Source of the DNA: Oscillospiraceae bacterium
Lineage (GTDB): Bacteria > Bacillota > Clostridia > Oscillospirales > Acutalibacteraceae
NCBI GenBank assembly: GCA_015066105.1
Contig: SVOY01000015.1
Coordinates: forward strand, 1-64,000
Direction of reading: 5' to 3'
Length of the DNA stretch: 64,000 bases
Numbering within the stretch: position 1 is the stretch's first letter; each line of letters opens with the position of its first letter. Of the stretch, positions 26,702 through 36,260 are shown piece by piece. Made by a program: the position numbers and the translations under genes. The notes under the pieces are model-generated. The model saw only the letters and a list, made by a program, of their open reading frames with translations, was not told the origin of the DNA and did not search any database.

Positions 26702-27706
26702 TCAGTTGAGCAGCTCTCTTATCTTTTTCGCTCTGAGTATATCCCTTTCATCGCGTGTAAGTGCCTTGTCCTCACCCTTGCGTATTGTTGCGGGCATAAG
26801 CAGAATGTTCATTGCCGCAAGCTCCTGCATGGGCACGTCAATTATCTTTTCCTCTGCACCGAGAAGCACAAGCGAGGTGAGCCCTACAAGCTCCTTTGAG
26901 CTTAATTTGTAGGCACTCTGGAGTATGCCCTTTGAGCGGTAGATTTTGTCGATGAATTCGCTGTCGTTTATCAAAGATGCTCTTGCCTGCTTCTCCTCGG
27001 TGATAATCTGCAGTGCTATTGAGCCCAGGTTCTGCAGTGCGGCCTGCTCGCTTATGCCGAGGGTAACCTGGTTTGAAAGCTGGAAAATGTCACCTGCGGC
27101 CTCAACGCCCTCACTGTAGGCACCGCGAAGGGTAAGCCCGAGCTTTGCAACGGTTGAGCAAAGGCGGCGCATAGCGCCCTTTCTTACAAGTGCGGGCAGG
27201 TGGAGCATTACTGAAGCACGCATACCCGTACCGAGGTTGGTGGGGCACTGTGTCAGGTAGCCTAATTTGTCGCTGAAGGCGTAGTTGAGCTTTTTTTCAA
27301 TAGCCTTGTCAATTTTTTCTGCCTTTTCAAAGGCTTCCTTCTGTGAAAGGCCGGGGAGAATTACCTGAATTCTGATGTGGTCTTCCTCGCAGAGCATTAT
27401 GTTGATTTCCTCATCCTCGCTCTGCAAAAGGGCTCTGCCCGTGGCATCGTAAGCAAATTCGGGGCTGATAAGGTGCTTTTCTGCAAGGGAAACGGCATCA
27501 CCCTGAGAAAGCTGCTCCATATCAATAAAATTAAGCTCAGTTTCAGTATAATCTGAAAGTGCCTCTTTTACACATTTGCAAACCTGCTTTTTTCCCTCGC
27601 GGTCAAGCCTTACGGGGAAGGGATAGTCCTCAAGGTTACGCGCAAGCCTTACTCTTGTGCTTAAAACAATGTCACCGTGCTCACCTAAGGTGTTGTACCA
27701 GCTCAT
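26702..27706 (-). CDS. mcsB: protein arginine kinase McsB (ATP:guanido phosphotransferase)
   Basis: 334 aa; VLSTRVRLARNLEDYPFP, TQCPTNLGTGMRASVMLHLPAL. Confidence 0.96.
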   Translation of the reverse strand: MSWYNTLGEHGDIVLSTRVRLARNLEDYPFPVRLDREGKKQVCKCVKEALSDYTETELNFIDMEQLSQGDAVSLAEKHLISPEFAYDATGRALLQSEDEEINIMLCEEDHIRIQVILPGLSQKEAFEKAEKIDKAIEKKLNYAFSDKLGYLTQCPTNLGTGMRASVMLHLPALVRKGAMRRLCSTVAKLGLTLRGAYSEGVEAAGDIFQLSNQVTLGISEQAALQNLGSIALQIITEEKQARASLINDSEFIDKIYRSKGILQSAYKLSSKELVGLTSLVLLGAEEKIIDVPMQELAAMNILLMPATIRKGEDKALTRDERDILRAKKIRELLN

Positions 27707-27707
27707 A

Positions 27708-28220
27708 TTATTCAGCCTCCTTCAGTTTTTTTATCTCGTCGCGGATTACTGCGGCTCTTTCAAAATTCTGCTCTTCAACAGCCTTTTTCATTTCAAGCTG
27801 AAGCTCCTCGATTTTTTCCTCGGCGGTTTTTTCTCTGGGGCTTACCTTTGTGCCGTGGATTTCGGGAATTTTGCCCTGATGCTTTGCCTTGCCGTGAATT
27901 CGCTGAATAGAGGGCAGAAGCTTGCTGTAAAACTTTTCGTAGCAGTCGGCACAGCCTACCTTGCCCGTTTTGATTATATCGTCAAAGCAGAAGCCGCATT
28001 TTTCGCACCTTTCCAGTTGTCTTTCTCCGAGGGAGAAAACGCTGTCGCCGAAAAAGGATGAGAAAATACCGGGAAGGTTAAGTGAAAAGTCGTCAAAAAA
28101 TCCGCCTACGCCAAGGCTTTCTGCACAGCTGTGGCAAAAGTGGCTTTCGGTTGCTTCGCCGTTGATTACGTGCTTGATGTGGGTTGTTGCTTCGTTTTTC
28201 TTACAGTTCTGACATAACAT
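27708..28220 (-). CDS. mcsA: McsA, UVR-domain zinc protein
   Basis: 170 aa; MLCQNCKKNEATTHIKHVINGE; CxxC pairs; UVR C-terminus. Confidence 0.93.
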   Translation of the reverse strand: MLCQNCKKNEATTHIKHVINGEATESHFCHSCAESLGVGGFFDDFSLNLPGIFSSFFGDSVFSLGERQLERCEKCGFCFDDIIKTGKVGCADCYEKFYSKLLPSIQRIHGKAKHQGKIPEIHGTKVSPREKTAEEKIEELQLEMKKAVEEQNFERAAVIRDEIKKLKEAE

Positions 28221-28225
28221 AATAA

Positions 28226-28678
28226 TTACCTCCTGTTACTTTCTATAAGTAATCCCTTGAAAATTGCCGCCCTTGCTTTGTTGCGGTATTCAGTGGGGAC
28301 TGTTTTTAATACATTGTCGCTTACGGCGCAAAGAATCATAGCCGCATCGTGCTTGTCAACCACACCGTGATAAACAAGGTTCACAAGGTGGTTTTTAGCA
28401 GTTGCCTCGTCAATTCTGTCACCTACCGAGGAAAAAACATCTGACAGCATACTGTCCTTATTGTAGCTGAGTCGGGTTATTTTTATGCATCCGCCTCCGC
28501 CTCTGCGGCTTTCAACAAGAAAACCGCTTTCCGGTGTAAACCGTGAGGAAAGCACGTAATTTATCTGACTTGGCACACAGCCGAGGCTCTGGGCGAGAAG
28601 ATTGCGCTGAAATTCAATTTCGCTTTTTTCTTCAAGCATTTCTATTATCATTTCCGTTATGGCGTTTGATATGTTCAC
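28226..28678 (-). CDS. ctsR: CtsR family transcriptional regulator
   Basis: 150 aa; FQRNLLAQSLGCVPSQINYVLSSRFTPESGFLVESRRGGGGCIKI. Confidence 0.95.
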   Translation of the reverse strand: MNISNAITEMIIEMLEEKSEIEFQRNLLAQSLGCVPSQINYVLSSRFTPESGFLVESRRGGGGCIKITRLSYNKDSMLSDVFSSVGDRIDEATAKNHLVNLVYHGVVDKHDAAMILCAVSDNVLKTVPTEYRNKARAAIFKGLLIESNRR

Positions 28679-28702
28679 GGTGTCACTTCCTTGTTTTTTG
28701 AC

Positions 28703-28719
28703 TTTGACTATCTTTGACC
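28703..28719 (-). promoter_or_regulatory. CtsR operator, proximal
   Basis: - strand GGTCAAA-GAT-AGTCAAA, matches RGTCAAANANRGTCAAA. Confidence 0.9.
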
Positions 28720-28833
28720 TTAATTATATTATAGCCGTATTTTTCTGAAAATCAAAGGTCATTTTTGCACTGTAACAAGATTAAATCGTTGATTTTCTTT
28801 TGTTTTTGTTGTTTTGCTTTGATTTTCTCGATT

Positions 28834-28850
28834 TTTGACCTTTTTTGACC
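28834..28850 (-). promoter_or_regulatory. CtsR operator, distal
   Basis: - strand GGTCAAA-AAA-GGTCAAA. Confidence 0.85.
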
Positions 28851-28866
28851 TTTGCACAAAAAAATA

Positions 28867-28889
28867 TGAGGCCGTTTTCACAGCCTCAC
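28867..28889 (-). terminator. terminator of Cys-rich small protein gene
   Basis: tgaggccgttttcacagcctca next to an A/T run. Confidence 0.7.
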
Positions 28890-28905
28890 ATTCTGACTTT
28901 TAAAT

Positions 28906-29082
28906 TCAGCAACCGCAGTTGTTCTGACAGCCGCCGCAGTTACCGCAGCCGCAGTTACCGCAACCGCAACCACCGTTGTTTGCGTAAGTGCCGTTGTCAC
29001 CGCCGCAGAAGCACATTAAAACAAGAAGGATGATAATCCATGAGCAGCAGTTACCGCCGAAAAGACCGTTGTTACAAGACAT
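28906..29082 (-). CDS. Cys/Gly-rich small membrane protein, 58 aa: MSCNNGLFGGNCCSWIIILLVLMCFCGGDNGTYANNGGCGCGNCGCGNCGGCQNNCGC
   Basis: RBS ggaggt, one TM-length stretch WIIILLVLMCFC, Cys-rich C-terminus; absent from the ORF track (<60 aa). Confidence 0.85.
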   Translation of the reverse strand: MSCNNGLFGGNCCSWIIILLVLMCFCGGDNGTYANNGGCGCGNCGCGNCGGCQNNCGC

Positions 29083-29244
29083 TGACCTGACCTCCTTTCC
29101 CGAGTAGCTGACAAACAGAGTCTGTCTGCGTGAAAGGTCAATCGCTTGTTGACCTTACAGTAACAGTATACGGCGGTGAAGAAAAAGGGTGACGTTTTTT
29201 TTGAATTTATCTGCACATAATATATCAATGAAAGGGGGAGCAAG

Positions 29245-29424
29245 ATGAAAAGCACAGGTGAATTTTCAGCAAGTATTTTTGAGCCCTGCCACATTGAAGC
29301 GGCTGTTTCACCCTTTTTTGCTAATGAGAGAAGGTCACTTTCTCACCCGGACCGCTTATCCCTGCCCTTAACCGAAAAGGAAAACGAAAAAACAGACGGC
29401 GCAAAAGGGGAGAAAGGCTGTTAA
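29245..29424 (+). CDS. putative 59-aa small protein MKSTGEFSASIFEPCHIEAAVSPFFANERRSLSHPDRLSLPLTEKENEKTDGAKGEKGC
   Basis: RBS aaaggggga, ATG, stop upstream of ldh; no family recognised. Confidence 0.5.
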   Translation: MKSTGEFSASIFEPCHIEAAVSPFFANERRSLSHPDRLSLPLTEKENEKTDGAKGEKGC

Positions 29425-29536
29425 TATGCAAAAATATAATAACTCTATGTTAAATTTACAGTTTTCACGTGACAAAATGTATGATATAGTATATACTAAT
29501 GATGTATAGCAATATTCTAAAAAGGAAGAGAAGTTT

Positions 29537-30484
29537 ATGAAAAAGATTACTATTGTAGGCTCAGGCAGTGTAGGCTCAACCATTTCGTATACTCTTATGT
29601 TAATGGGTCTTGCAAATGAAATATGTATGATTGACATTAACAGTAAAAAGGCTTACGGTGAGGCACTTGACATTCAGCAGGGTACACCCTTTGTAACTCC
29701 CTGCCGCGTATATTCGGGCGATTTCTGTGATGCGCTTAATTCTGATATTGTCATTATCACCTCCGGTGCGGCAAGAAAGCCGGGTATGTCCCGCCTTGAC
29801 CTTGCTCAGGTTAACATCAACATTCTTAACAGCATTACACCCGAAATCACAAAATACGCTCCCGACGCAACATATATTATAGTAAGCAACCCCGTTGACA
29901 TTCTTACCTACGTTTTCTGTAAGAATTCCGGCATTCCCGAGGAGAGAATCATCGGCTCGGGCACAATTCTTGACACTGCAAGACTGCGTGCAAAGCTTTC
30001 AAAAATTTTCGGCATCAATGAGCGTAACGTTCACGCCTACGTAATGGGTGAGCACGGCGACAGCTCCTTTGTTCCCTGGTCACTTGCAAACATTTCAAAT
30101 GTGCCCATTGCAGAGTGCAGCACCTCAATTATCCGCAACGACGGTAAGTCCTATCCCGAAATTGATTACGAGATAATTGAAAAGTATGTGCGCAACTCCG
30201 GCGCAAGGGTTATTCTTGATAAGGGTGCAACCTTCTATGCGGTTTCTGCATCTGTATGCCATATCTGCCGCAGTCTTCTCGGCGGTATAGACACTCCTCT
30301 CACCGTTTCGACAATGCTTCACGGTGAATACGGCATTGACGATGTATGCCTCAGCCTTCTCAACATTGTCAGCCGTGAGGGTGCCACAAGCAAGCTGCTT
30401 CTGCCCCTTACCAATCAGGAAATCTACGCCCTTAAAAAGAGTGCGGAATGTCTTAAGGACACACTTAGTAAAATTGAATATTGA
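29537..30484 (+). CDS. ldh: L-lactate dehydrogenase
   Basis: 315 aa; ITIVGSGSVGSTISYTLM, VMGEHGDSSFVPWS. Confidence 0.95.
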   Translation: MKKITIVGSGSVGSTISYTLMLMGLANEICMIDINSKKAYGEALDIQQGTPFVTPCRVYSGDFCDALNSDIVIITSGAARKPGMSRLDLAQVNINILNSITPEITKYAPDATYIIVSNPVDILTYVFCKNSGIPEERIIGSGTILDTARLRAKLSKIFGINERNVHAYVMGEHGDSSFVPWSLANISNVPIAECSTSIIRNDGKSYPEIDYEIIEKYVRNSGARVILDKGATFYAVSASVCHICRSLLGGIDTPLTVSTMLHGEYGIDDVCLSLLNIVSREGATSKLLLPLTNQEIYALKKSAECLKDTLSKIEY

Positions 30485-30532
30485 TTTAACAGCGTAATGT
30501 CTGCTTAAGTGCAGACCACGTAAAACAAAATA

Positions 30533-30562
30533 AACACCCCGTCAACCGACGGGGTGTTTTCA
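30533..30562. terminator. rho-independent terminator between ldh and khpA
   Basis: aaacaccccgtcaaccgacggggtgtttt. Confidence 0.9.
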
Positions 30563-30796
30563 TCAATCAATTTCTACTGAAATTTTAGTGTCGCTTCTGT
30601 TTGCAGTTGCACGCATTACGGTTCTGATAGCCTTTGCAATTCTGCCCTGCTTACCAATAACTCTACCCATATCATCCTGAGCAACATGAAGGTGGTAAAC
30701 GATTACGCCTTCTTCGTTAATGTCGTCAACGTCAACAGTCACCTTTTCCGGCTCGTCAACCAGGCCGGCGGCAATTGATATAAGTAAATCTTTCAA
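30563..30796 (-). CDS. KH domain RNA-binding protein (KhpA/YlqC-like)
   Basis: 77 aa; VAQDDMGRVIGKQGRIAKAIRTVM; ylxM-ffh-rpsP-ylqC synteny. Confidence 0.94.
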   Translation of the reverse strand: MKDLLISIAAGLVDEPEKVTVDVDDINEEGVIVYHLHVAQDDMGRVIGKQGRIAKAIRTVMRATANRSDTKISVEID

Positions 30797-30814
30797 AGTG
30801 CTTACCTCCGAAAA

Positions 30815-31060
30815 TTATTTAAGGATATCGCACTTTTTAAGAAGAACTTTAACTGTGTCAGTGGGCTGAGCACCGTTAGCAATCCACTTCTGTGCCTTTT
30901 CAGCATCAATCTTGATTTCTGAGGGCTCTGTCATGGGGTTGTATGTGCCGATTTCCTCGATGAAACGACCGTCACGGGGATATCTTGAATCTGCTACAAC
31001 TACACGATAGAAAGGAGCCTTTTTTGCGCCCATACGGCGAAGTCTGATTTTTACTGCCAT
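30815..31060 (-). CDS. rpsP: 30S ribosomal protein S16
   Basis: [42 protein letters not shown]. Confidence 0.98.
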   Translation of the reverse strand: MAVKIRLRRMGAKKAPFYRVVVADSRYPRDGRFIEEIGTYNPMTEPSEIKIDAEKAQKWIANGAQPTDTVKVLLKKCDILK

Positions 31061-31134
31061 TTTAATGACCTCCAAATAAAATATTTTTTGTTTTTATACT
31101 AACACTTTCGTGCCTTTAACTTACCATCGGCTTC

Positions 31135-32514
31135 TTACATTCCGAAGCCGTTCATTCCGCCCATGCCGTTCATCATGCCGGGCATATTGCGCATTCTTTT
31201 CTGCATTTTCTTTGAGGATTTGCCGTTCATCTGCTTGAACATCTTCTGCATCTGTCTGTACTGACTGAGAAGTCTGTTAACGTCCTCAACCTGCATTCCG
31301 CAGCCTGCTGCGATTCTGCGCTTTCTTGAGGGGTTGATGATGTCGGGCTTTGCCCTTTCCTGGGGCGTCATTGAAAGGATGATTGCCTGAATACGGTCAA
31401 ACTGCCTTTCGTCAACCTCAACCTCGTCAATCTTTCTTCCCACACCGGGAATCATTTTGAGAAGGTCCTTGATTGAGCCCATTTTTCTCACCTGCTGAAG
31501 CTGGTCAAGCAGGTCGTTAAGGTCAAACTTGTTTTTTCTTAATTTCTGCTCAAGCTCACGTGCCTTCTTTTCGTCAAGCTCCATTTCAGCCTTTTCGATA
31601 AGAGAAAGCATATCGCCCATGCCGAGAATACGTGAAGCCATTCTGTCGGGGTGGAAAACGTCAAGGTCGCCAAGCTTTTCACCCGTACCGACAAATTTGA
31701 TGGGTTTGCCCGTAACGGCCCTTGCGGAAAGTGCCGCACCGCCTCGGGTGTCACCGTCAAGCTTTGTAAGAAGAAGACCGTCTATACCGAGTGCCTCATT
31801 GAAGGAGGTTGCAACGTTAACGGCATCCTGACCTGTCATTGAGTCAACTACAAGCATAATTTCGTGGGGGTGCACCTCACTTTTGATGTTTTTAAGCTCG
31901 GTCATAAGCTCTTCATCAACGTGAAGTCGGCCTGCGGTATCAAGGAAAACGTAATCGTTGCCGTGGTCCTTGGCGTAGGCTACTGCCTGCTTTGCAATAT
32001 CAACGGGGTTAATCTGACCCAGCTGAAAAACGGGAACGCCTGCCTTTTCGCCTACAACCTCAAGCTGCTTGATAGCGGCGGGTCTGTAAACGTCACAGCC
32101 TACAAGAAGAGGTCTGTGTCCCTGGTTTTTGAGCATAAGTGCTAATTTTGCACTGTGAGTTGTTTTACCTGAGCCCTGAAGACCGCACATCATAACGATT
32201 GTGGGAGGGTGGTTGGCGGTGTTGAGCCTTGCCTTTGTACCGCCCATAAGATTTGTAAGCTCCTCGTTGACGATTTTGATAACCATCTGTGAGGGGGTAA
32301 GGCTTTCCATTACCTTTGCACCGATTGCCCTTTCGGTAACGGTGGAGGTGAAGTCCTTTGCAACCTTGTAGTTAACATCGGCTTCAAGCAGGGCAAGGCG
32401 AACCTCTCTCATGGCTTCCTTTACGTCGCTTTCGGTAAGGGCACCCTTACTTCTGAGCTTTTTAAAGGCGGCTTCAAGTCTGTCTGAAAGACCTTCAAAT
32501 GCCACTTGAATCAA
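31135..32514 (-). CDS. ffh: signal recognition particle protein Ffh
   Basis: 459 aa; GLQGSGKTTHSAKLA, Met-rich M domain. Confidence 0.98.
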   Translation of the reverse strand: MIQVAFEGLSDRLEAAFKKLRSKGALTESDVKEAMREVRLALLEADVNYKVAKDFTSTVTERAIGAKVMESLTPSQMVIKIVNEELTNLMGGTKARLNTANHPPTIVMMCGLQGSGKTTHSAKLALMLKNQGHRPLLVGCDVYRPAAIKQLEVVGEKAGVPVFQLGQINPVDIAKQAVAYAKDHGNDYVFLDTAGRLHVDEELMTELKNIKSEVHPHEIMLVVDSMTGQDAVNVATSFNEALGIDGLLLTKLDGDTRGGAALSARAVTGKPIKFVGTGEKLGDLDVFHPDRMASRILGMGDMLSLIEKAEMELDEKKARELEQKLRKNKFDLNDLLDQLQQVRKMGSIKDLLKMIPGVGRKIDEVEVDERQFDRIQAIILSMTPQERAKPDIINPSRKRRIAAGCGMQVEDVNRLLSQYRQMQKMFKQMNGKSSKKMQKRMRNMPGMMNGMGGMNGFGM

Positions 32515-32544
32515 TCCTTCCTGTAAAATACTATATAAAAGGAA

Positions 32545-32904
32545 TTATCTTAACATCTGTGTAAGTGCAGAAATTCTTGCCGTTGCATCGTTGATTTCTC
32601 TTGAAAGCAGTGAGGTTTTGTTAACCTCGTCAATAAGTGAGGCAAGCTCCTTTATTTCATCAAGTCCGCTGTTGATTTTTGAAAAGCGCTCCATAAGTCC
32701 GAGATGCTTTTCAAAATCAAAAAGCTGAGCTTCGGCACGCTTGATGGCGTCTCTTACGCCCTGGCGCGTGATGCCCTCGTTTTCGGCAATTTCTGCAAGG
32801 GAAAGGTCGTCGTTGTAATAATAGCTGATGAAATCCTGCTGCTTTTTTGTAAGCATTTCGCCATAGATATCAAAAAGCATTATAACGTCAAGATTTTTAG
32901 CCAT
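32545..32904 (-). CDS. ylxM: YlxM/p13-family helix-turn-helix protein
   Basis: MAKNLDVIMLFDIYGEMLTKKQQDFISYYYNDDLSLAEIAENEGITRQGVRDAIKRAE; adjacent to ffh. Confidence 0.93.
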   Translation of the reverse strand: MAKNLDVIMLFDIYGEMLTKKQQDFISYYYNDDLSLAEIAENEGITRQGVRDAIKRAEAQLFDFEKHLGLMERFSKINSGLDEIKELASLIDEVNKTSLLSREINDATARISALTQMLR

Positions 32905-33151
32905 TTTTACACCGCCTTTCTCCACTGTAAAGATGTTTAACTTTACACAGCTCGGCTATTATACATTATGTGGCTGTAAATGTCAATACCTTTACAGAGG
33001 TTTTTTGAAATATTTATTAAGTATTAACGGGATATTATAAATAATTATAAATACCGTATGTAATTGAAAGAAAGCCTGCACAGTGGTAAACTTTAACTGT
33101 AAAGCAACATTTTTCTGTTGTTTGTATAAAATAATTAAAGGAGAAAACATT

Positions 33152-34405
33152 ATGAGCGACAAACTTCTTGCCTTTCTTAAAAAGGCACTCGTTATCATGC
33201 TGACCCTGATTACGCCCTTTCTTTCCTGCACAATGAGCTTTGAGCCCCTTGCAAGGTTTGACAAGGAGTGTATAGAGGCAGAGGAAAAAATCGGCGGCTT
33301 TATGCAGGGCGTTTGCCACGCAAGAGGCGATTATGAGCTGATGAAGGAGGCGGGCATCACCTGGACAAGAAAGGACATTCCCTTCCCCTTTGATAAGGAC
33401 GGCAACCTCACTCCCTCATACCTCGGCTGGAAGGCTGAAATGCAGGAATATGCCGACAACGGCATCCGCATTTTTGCAGTTACTCCTTATCCCGAGGATT
33501 ATATTGAGGTGGGCCTTGATCCGCGAGACGACGCTTCAAAGCAGCGTATTCAGGAAATCGCACAGTTTTACTGTGAGGATTTGCGCGGTATAGTAGGTGC
33601 AATTCAGGTTACAAACGAAATGGGCATCGACCGCTTTACATATCCTCTTACCCTTGACGAGGCTGCATACTTTATCGGTATTCAGCTTGAGGCAATGGAG
33701 CAGGTAAAGGGCGACATCATTGTCGGCTACAATCTCGGCGGCCTTTCAATGGTTACTCTTCCCTTCAAAATGCTCAAGTGGAACAAATACTGTGACTATG
33801 TGGGCGTAGACCTTTATCTCGGCTCATTTGAGGATATTGCAAAGGAGCTTGACCAGTACCTTGCAATTATCGGCTTTGTAAGGAAGGTTACGGGTAAGCC
33901 CATTATTATGTGCGAATTCGGTTACATCGGCTACGGTAAGCAGAAGACCGAGGAGGAAAAGGTGGCCATACTTCAGAAGTACGGCTACAACAGCGAGGCA
34001 GAGGCTGTTGCCGATATGGATAACTTTATGGAAAAGCTTCCTGCCGATATGCGGGATGAGCTCAAAGAGATTTATCCCGATTATACTGCCGAGCAGTACG
34101 GTGACCTTATTTTCAACGGTGAATACAAGTCTCACTTCTATTGCGCTCTTCCCGACGGCTATTACCTTAACGGTTATGACCATACCCCCGAGGGTCAGGC
34201 AAAATTCTACAGTGACCTTCTTCCCAAAATGATGGAGCTTGATTATGTTATAGGTGCAGTTATTTACTGCTGGGAGGACGATGATGCCTGCTATGTATGC
34301 GGACAGGCTGAATGTCCCGTTGAAACGGGCTGGGGCCTTGTTGACCTCAACGGCAAGCCGAAGCCGGCATACTATGCTGTTAAAGATATTTTTACCGCAG
34401 AGTGA
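33152..34405 (+). CDS. putative secreted/membrane-anchored TIM-barrel glycoside hydrolase-like protein
   Basis: N-terminal hydrophobic segment; GVDLYLGSF, KPIIMCEFGYIGYG. Confidence 0.7.
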   Translation: MSDKLLAFLKKALVIMLTLITPFLSCTMSFEPLARFDKECIEAEEKIGGFMQGVCHARGDYELMKEAGITWTRKDIPFPFDKDGNLTPSYLGWKAEMQEYADNGIRIFAVTPYPEDYIEVGLDPRDDASKQRIQEIAQFYCEDLRGIVGAIQVTNEMGIDRFTYPLTLDEAAYFIGIQLEAMEQVKGDIIVGYNLGGLSMVTLPFKMLKWNKYCDYVGVDLYLGSFEDIAKELDQYLAIIGFVRKVTGKPIIMCEFGYIGYGKQKTEEEKVAILQKYGYNSEAEAVADMDNFMEKLPADMRDELKEIYPDYTAEQYGDLIFNGEYKSHFYCALPDGYYLNGYDHTPEGQAKFYSDLLPKMMELDYVIGAVIYCWEDDDACYVCGQAECPVETGWGLVDLNGKPKPAYYAVKDIFTAE

Positions 34406-34415
34406 AATAAAAAAA

Positions 34416-34482
34416 GCGCCTTTGGCGCAGTAGTAAGTAGCGAGTAGTAAGTAGTAAGGAAACCGCCCGAAAGGGCGGTTTT
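34416..34482. repeat. composite element: hairpin + AGTAGTA heptads + GC-rich terminator hairpin (locus C)
   Basis: gcgcctttggcgc-agtagtaagtagcgagtagtaagtagtaagg-aaaccgcccgaaagggcggtttttt. Confidence 0.88.
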
Positions 34483-34491
34483 TTAATGCGG

Positions 34492-35382
34492 TTATTTCTC
34501 GCTGATAACTTCCTTGAAGGAGGTTGCAAGGCCTGCAAGACCCTGGATTTCCGAGGGGATAATAATCTTTGTTGCCTTACCGTCTGCAGCTGCGGTGAAG
34601 GCTTCAAGAGCACGGAGCTTGATAACCTCGTCGCTTGCGCCGGCTTCGTTAAGCAGCTTGATACCCTCAGCTGTTGCACGCTGAACTTTAAGAATAGCCT
34701 CAGCTTGACCTTCAGCCTCAAGGATGTGTGACTGCTTCTGAGCGTCTGCACGAAGAATAGCACTTTCCTTTTCACCTTCTGCAATAAGGATTGCACTCTT
34801 CTTTTCACCCTCTGCCTTGAGGATTGATTCACGGCGCTCACGCTCAGCCTTCATCTGCTTCTCCATGGCGTTCTGAATTTCCTTCGGGGGAAGAATATTC
34901 TTCAGCTCAACGCGGTTGATTTTGATACCCCAGGGGTCGGTTGCCTCGTCAAGAATTGAACGCATTTTTGAGTTGATGATATCACGCGAGGTGAGTGTCT
35001 GGTCAAGCTCAAGCTCACCGATGATGTTACGAAGGGTGGTTGCCGTAAGGTTTTCAATGGCGGTAAGGGGATGCTCAACACCGTAGGTGTACATTTTGGG
35101 GTCTGTTATCTGAAAATAGATAACGGTGTCAATCTGCATTGTTACGTTATCCTTTGTGATAACGGGCTGAGGGGGAAAGTCAACAACCTGCTCCTTGAGT
35201 GAAACAGTTTTTGCAACTCTTTCAATAAAGGGGATTTTAAAGTGAAGACCAACGCCCCAGGTTGCCTGATAAGCACCCAGACGCTCAATAACAACTGCCT
35301 TTGCCTGCTGAACAACGCGGATGTTTGTGACAAGCACAACGATAAGTGCAAGCACGAGAATGCCGATGATGATAAATTCCAT
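34492..35382 (-). CDS. SPFH/Band 7 domain protein (stomatin/paraslipin-like)
   Basis: 296 aa; VVIERLGAYQATWGVGLHFKIPFIERVAK, ERERRESILKAEGEKKSAILIAEGEKESAIL. Confidence 0.94.
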   Translation of the reverse strand: MEFIIIGILVLALIVVLVTNIRVVQQAKAVVIERLGAYQATWGVGLHFKIPFIERVAKTVSLKEQVVDFPPQPVITKDNVTMQIDTVIYFQITDPKMYTYGVEHPLTAIENLTATTLRNIIGELELDQTLTSRDIINSKMRSILDEATDPWGIKINRVELKNILPPKEIQNAMEKQMKAERERRESILKAEGEKKSAILIAEGEKESAILRADAQKQSHILEAEGQAEAILKVQRATAEGIKLLNEAGASDEVIKLRALEAFTAAADGKATKIIIPSEIQGLAGLATSFKEVISEK

Positions 35383-35439
35383 AGTTTTTTCTCCTTTTTA
35401 TTTGTATTTTTATTTTTGTCCGGATTTTCACCGGATATT

Positions 35440-35625
35440 TTACTTGTTTATAACTGCGGTAATTACGGGCTTGCCCTCTCTGTCCAAAAGGGGAGAAAGG
35501 CCTCCGCCGTAGCCGCTTGAGTGATAAATATAGTTTACACCCGTTTCCTTGTCTACCAGTATCTGTGTTGAGCCGCTGAAGCTGCTTTGCGAGTAGACCT
35601 TTTCAAATCTGTTATCCTTTGCCAT
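35440..35625 (-). CDS. DUF6440-like small protein
   Basis: MAKDNRFEKVYSQSSFSGSTQILVDKETGVNYIYHSSGYGGGLSPLLDREGKPVI. Confidence 0.8.
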   Translation of the reverse strand: MAKDNRFEKVYSQSSFSGSTQILVDKETGVNYIYHSSGYGGGLSPLLDREGKPVITAVINK

Positions 35626-35665
35626 AGTATTTCTCCTTTCGCACCGAAGCTGCTGACGCTGTATG

Positions 35666-36097
35666 TTATTTTGTAACAATAAGCTTGACACCTTCGATTT
35701 TAACGGCTGTTACCGTTTCACCCACGGCAACGGTCTCGCCGTTTTCGCTCCTGGCAGACCATTCCTTGCCCATGCATTTTACGGCACCCGTGCCCATAAG
35801 GTTATCAATGGCTTCGGTTACATGCGCCTCTTTGCCGATAACCATATCAGCGTTGGTCGCTTTGTGGCTGCTTTTGTCGAAATACCTTTTGACAATGGGC
35901 CTTGTTGTAACGAGTGTTACACCGGTCACTACAATGAAAAGTAAAATCTGTAACCACAAGGGACCGCCGAAAAGCGAAGAAATGAGGGCGGCAAGAGCAC
36001 CGACTGCAAACCACACGGTTACAAGCCCTACGGTAATGGCTTCAACCACGGCAAGCACGATTACGGCTACCAGCCAGAATATTGAAAGCTCGTTCAT
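35666..36097 (-). CDS. NfeD family membrane protein
   Basis: 143 aa; N-terminal TM, C-terminal OB-like MVIGKEAHVTEAIDNLMGTGAVKCMGKEWSARSENGETV. Confidence 0.9.
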   Translation of the reverse strand: MNELSIFWLVAVIVLAVVEAITVGLVTVWFAVGALAALISSLFGGPLWLQILLFIVVTGVTLVTTRPIVKRYFDKSSHKATNADMVIGKEAHVTEAIDNLMGTGAVKCMGKEWSARSENGETVAVGETVTAVKIEGVKLIVTK

Positions 36098-36149
36098 ATT
36101 TTTACCTCCTTCGTTTTAGCTTACAACTATATTCTACGACATAAATATG

Positions 36150-36221
36150 AAAAAATCAATGTTGATTATGATACTTTTTAGGCCGAAAAGTATGAAAAAG
36201 CATACTTTTTCATAAAAAAAG
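36150..36221. repeat. ATACTTT-type palindromic intergenic element, copy 1
   Basis: aaaatcaatgttgattatgatactttttaggccgaaaagtatgaaaaagcatactttttcat; similar to 39814-39872. Confidence 0.65.
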
Positions 36222-36260
36222 TACAGCCCTGCATCTTTGATAAGCGCAGGGCCGTAAAAT

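Noticed and set aside
35685-36119. 144-aa ORF on + strand
   Set aside because: Antisense to the nfeD-like gene
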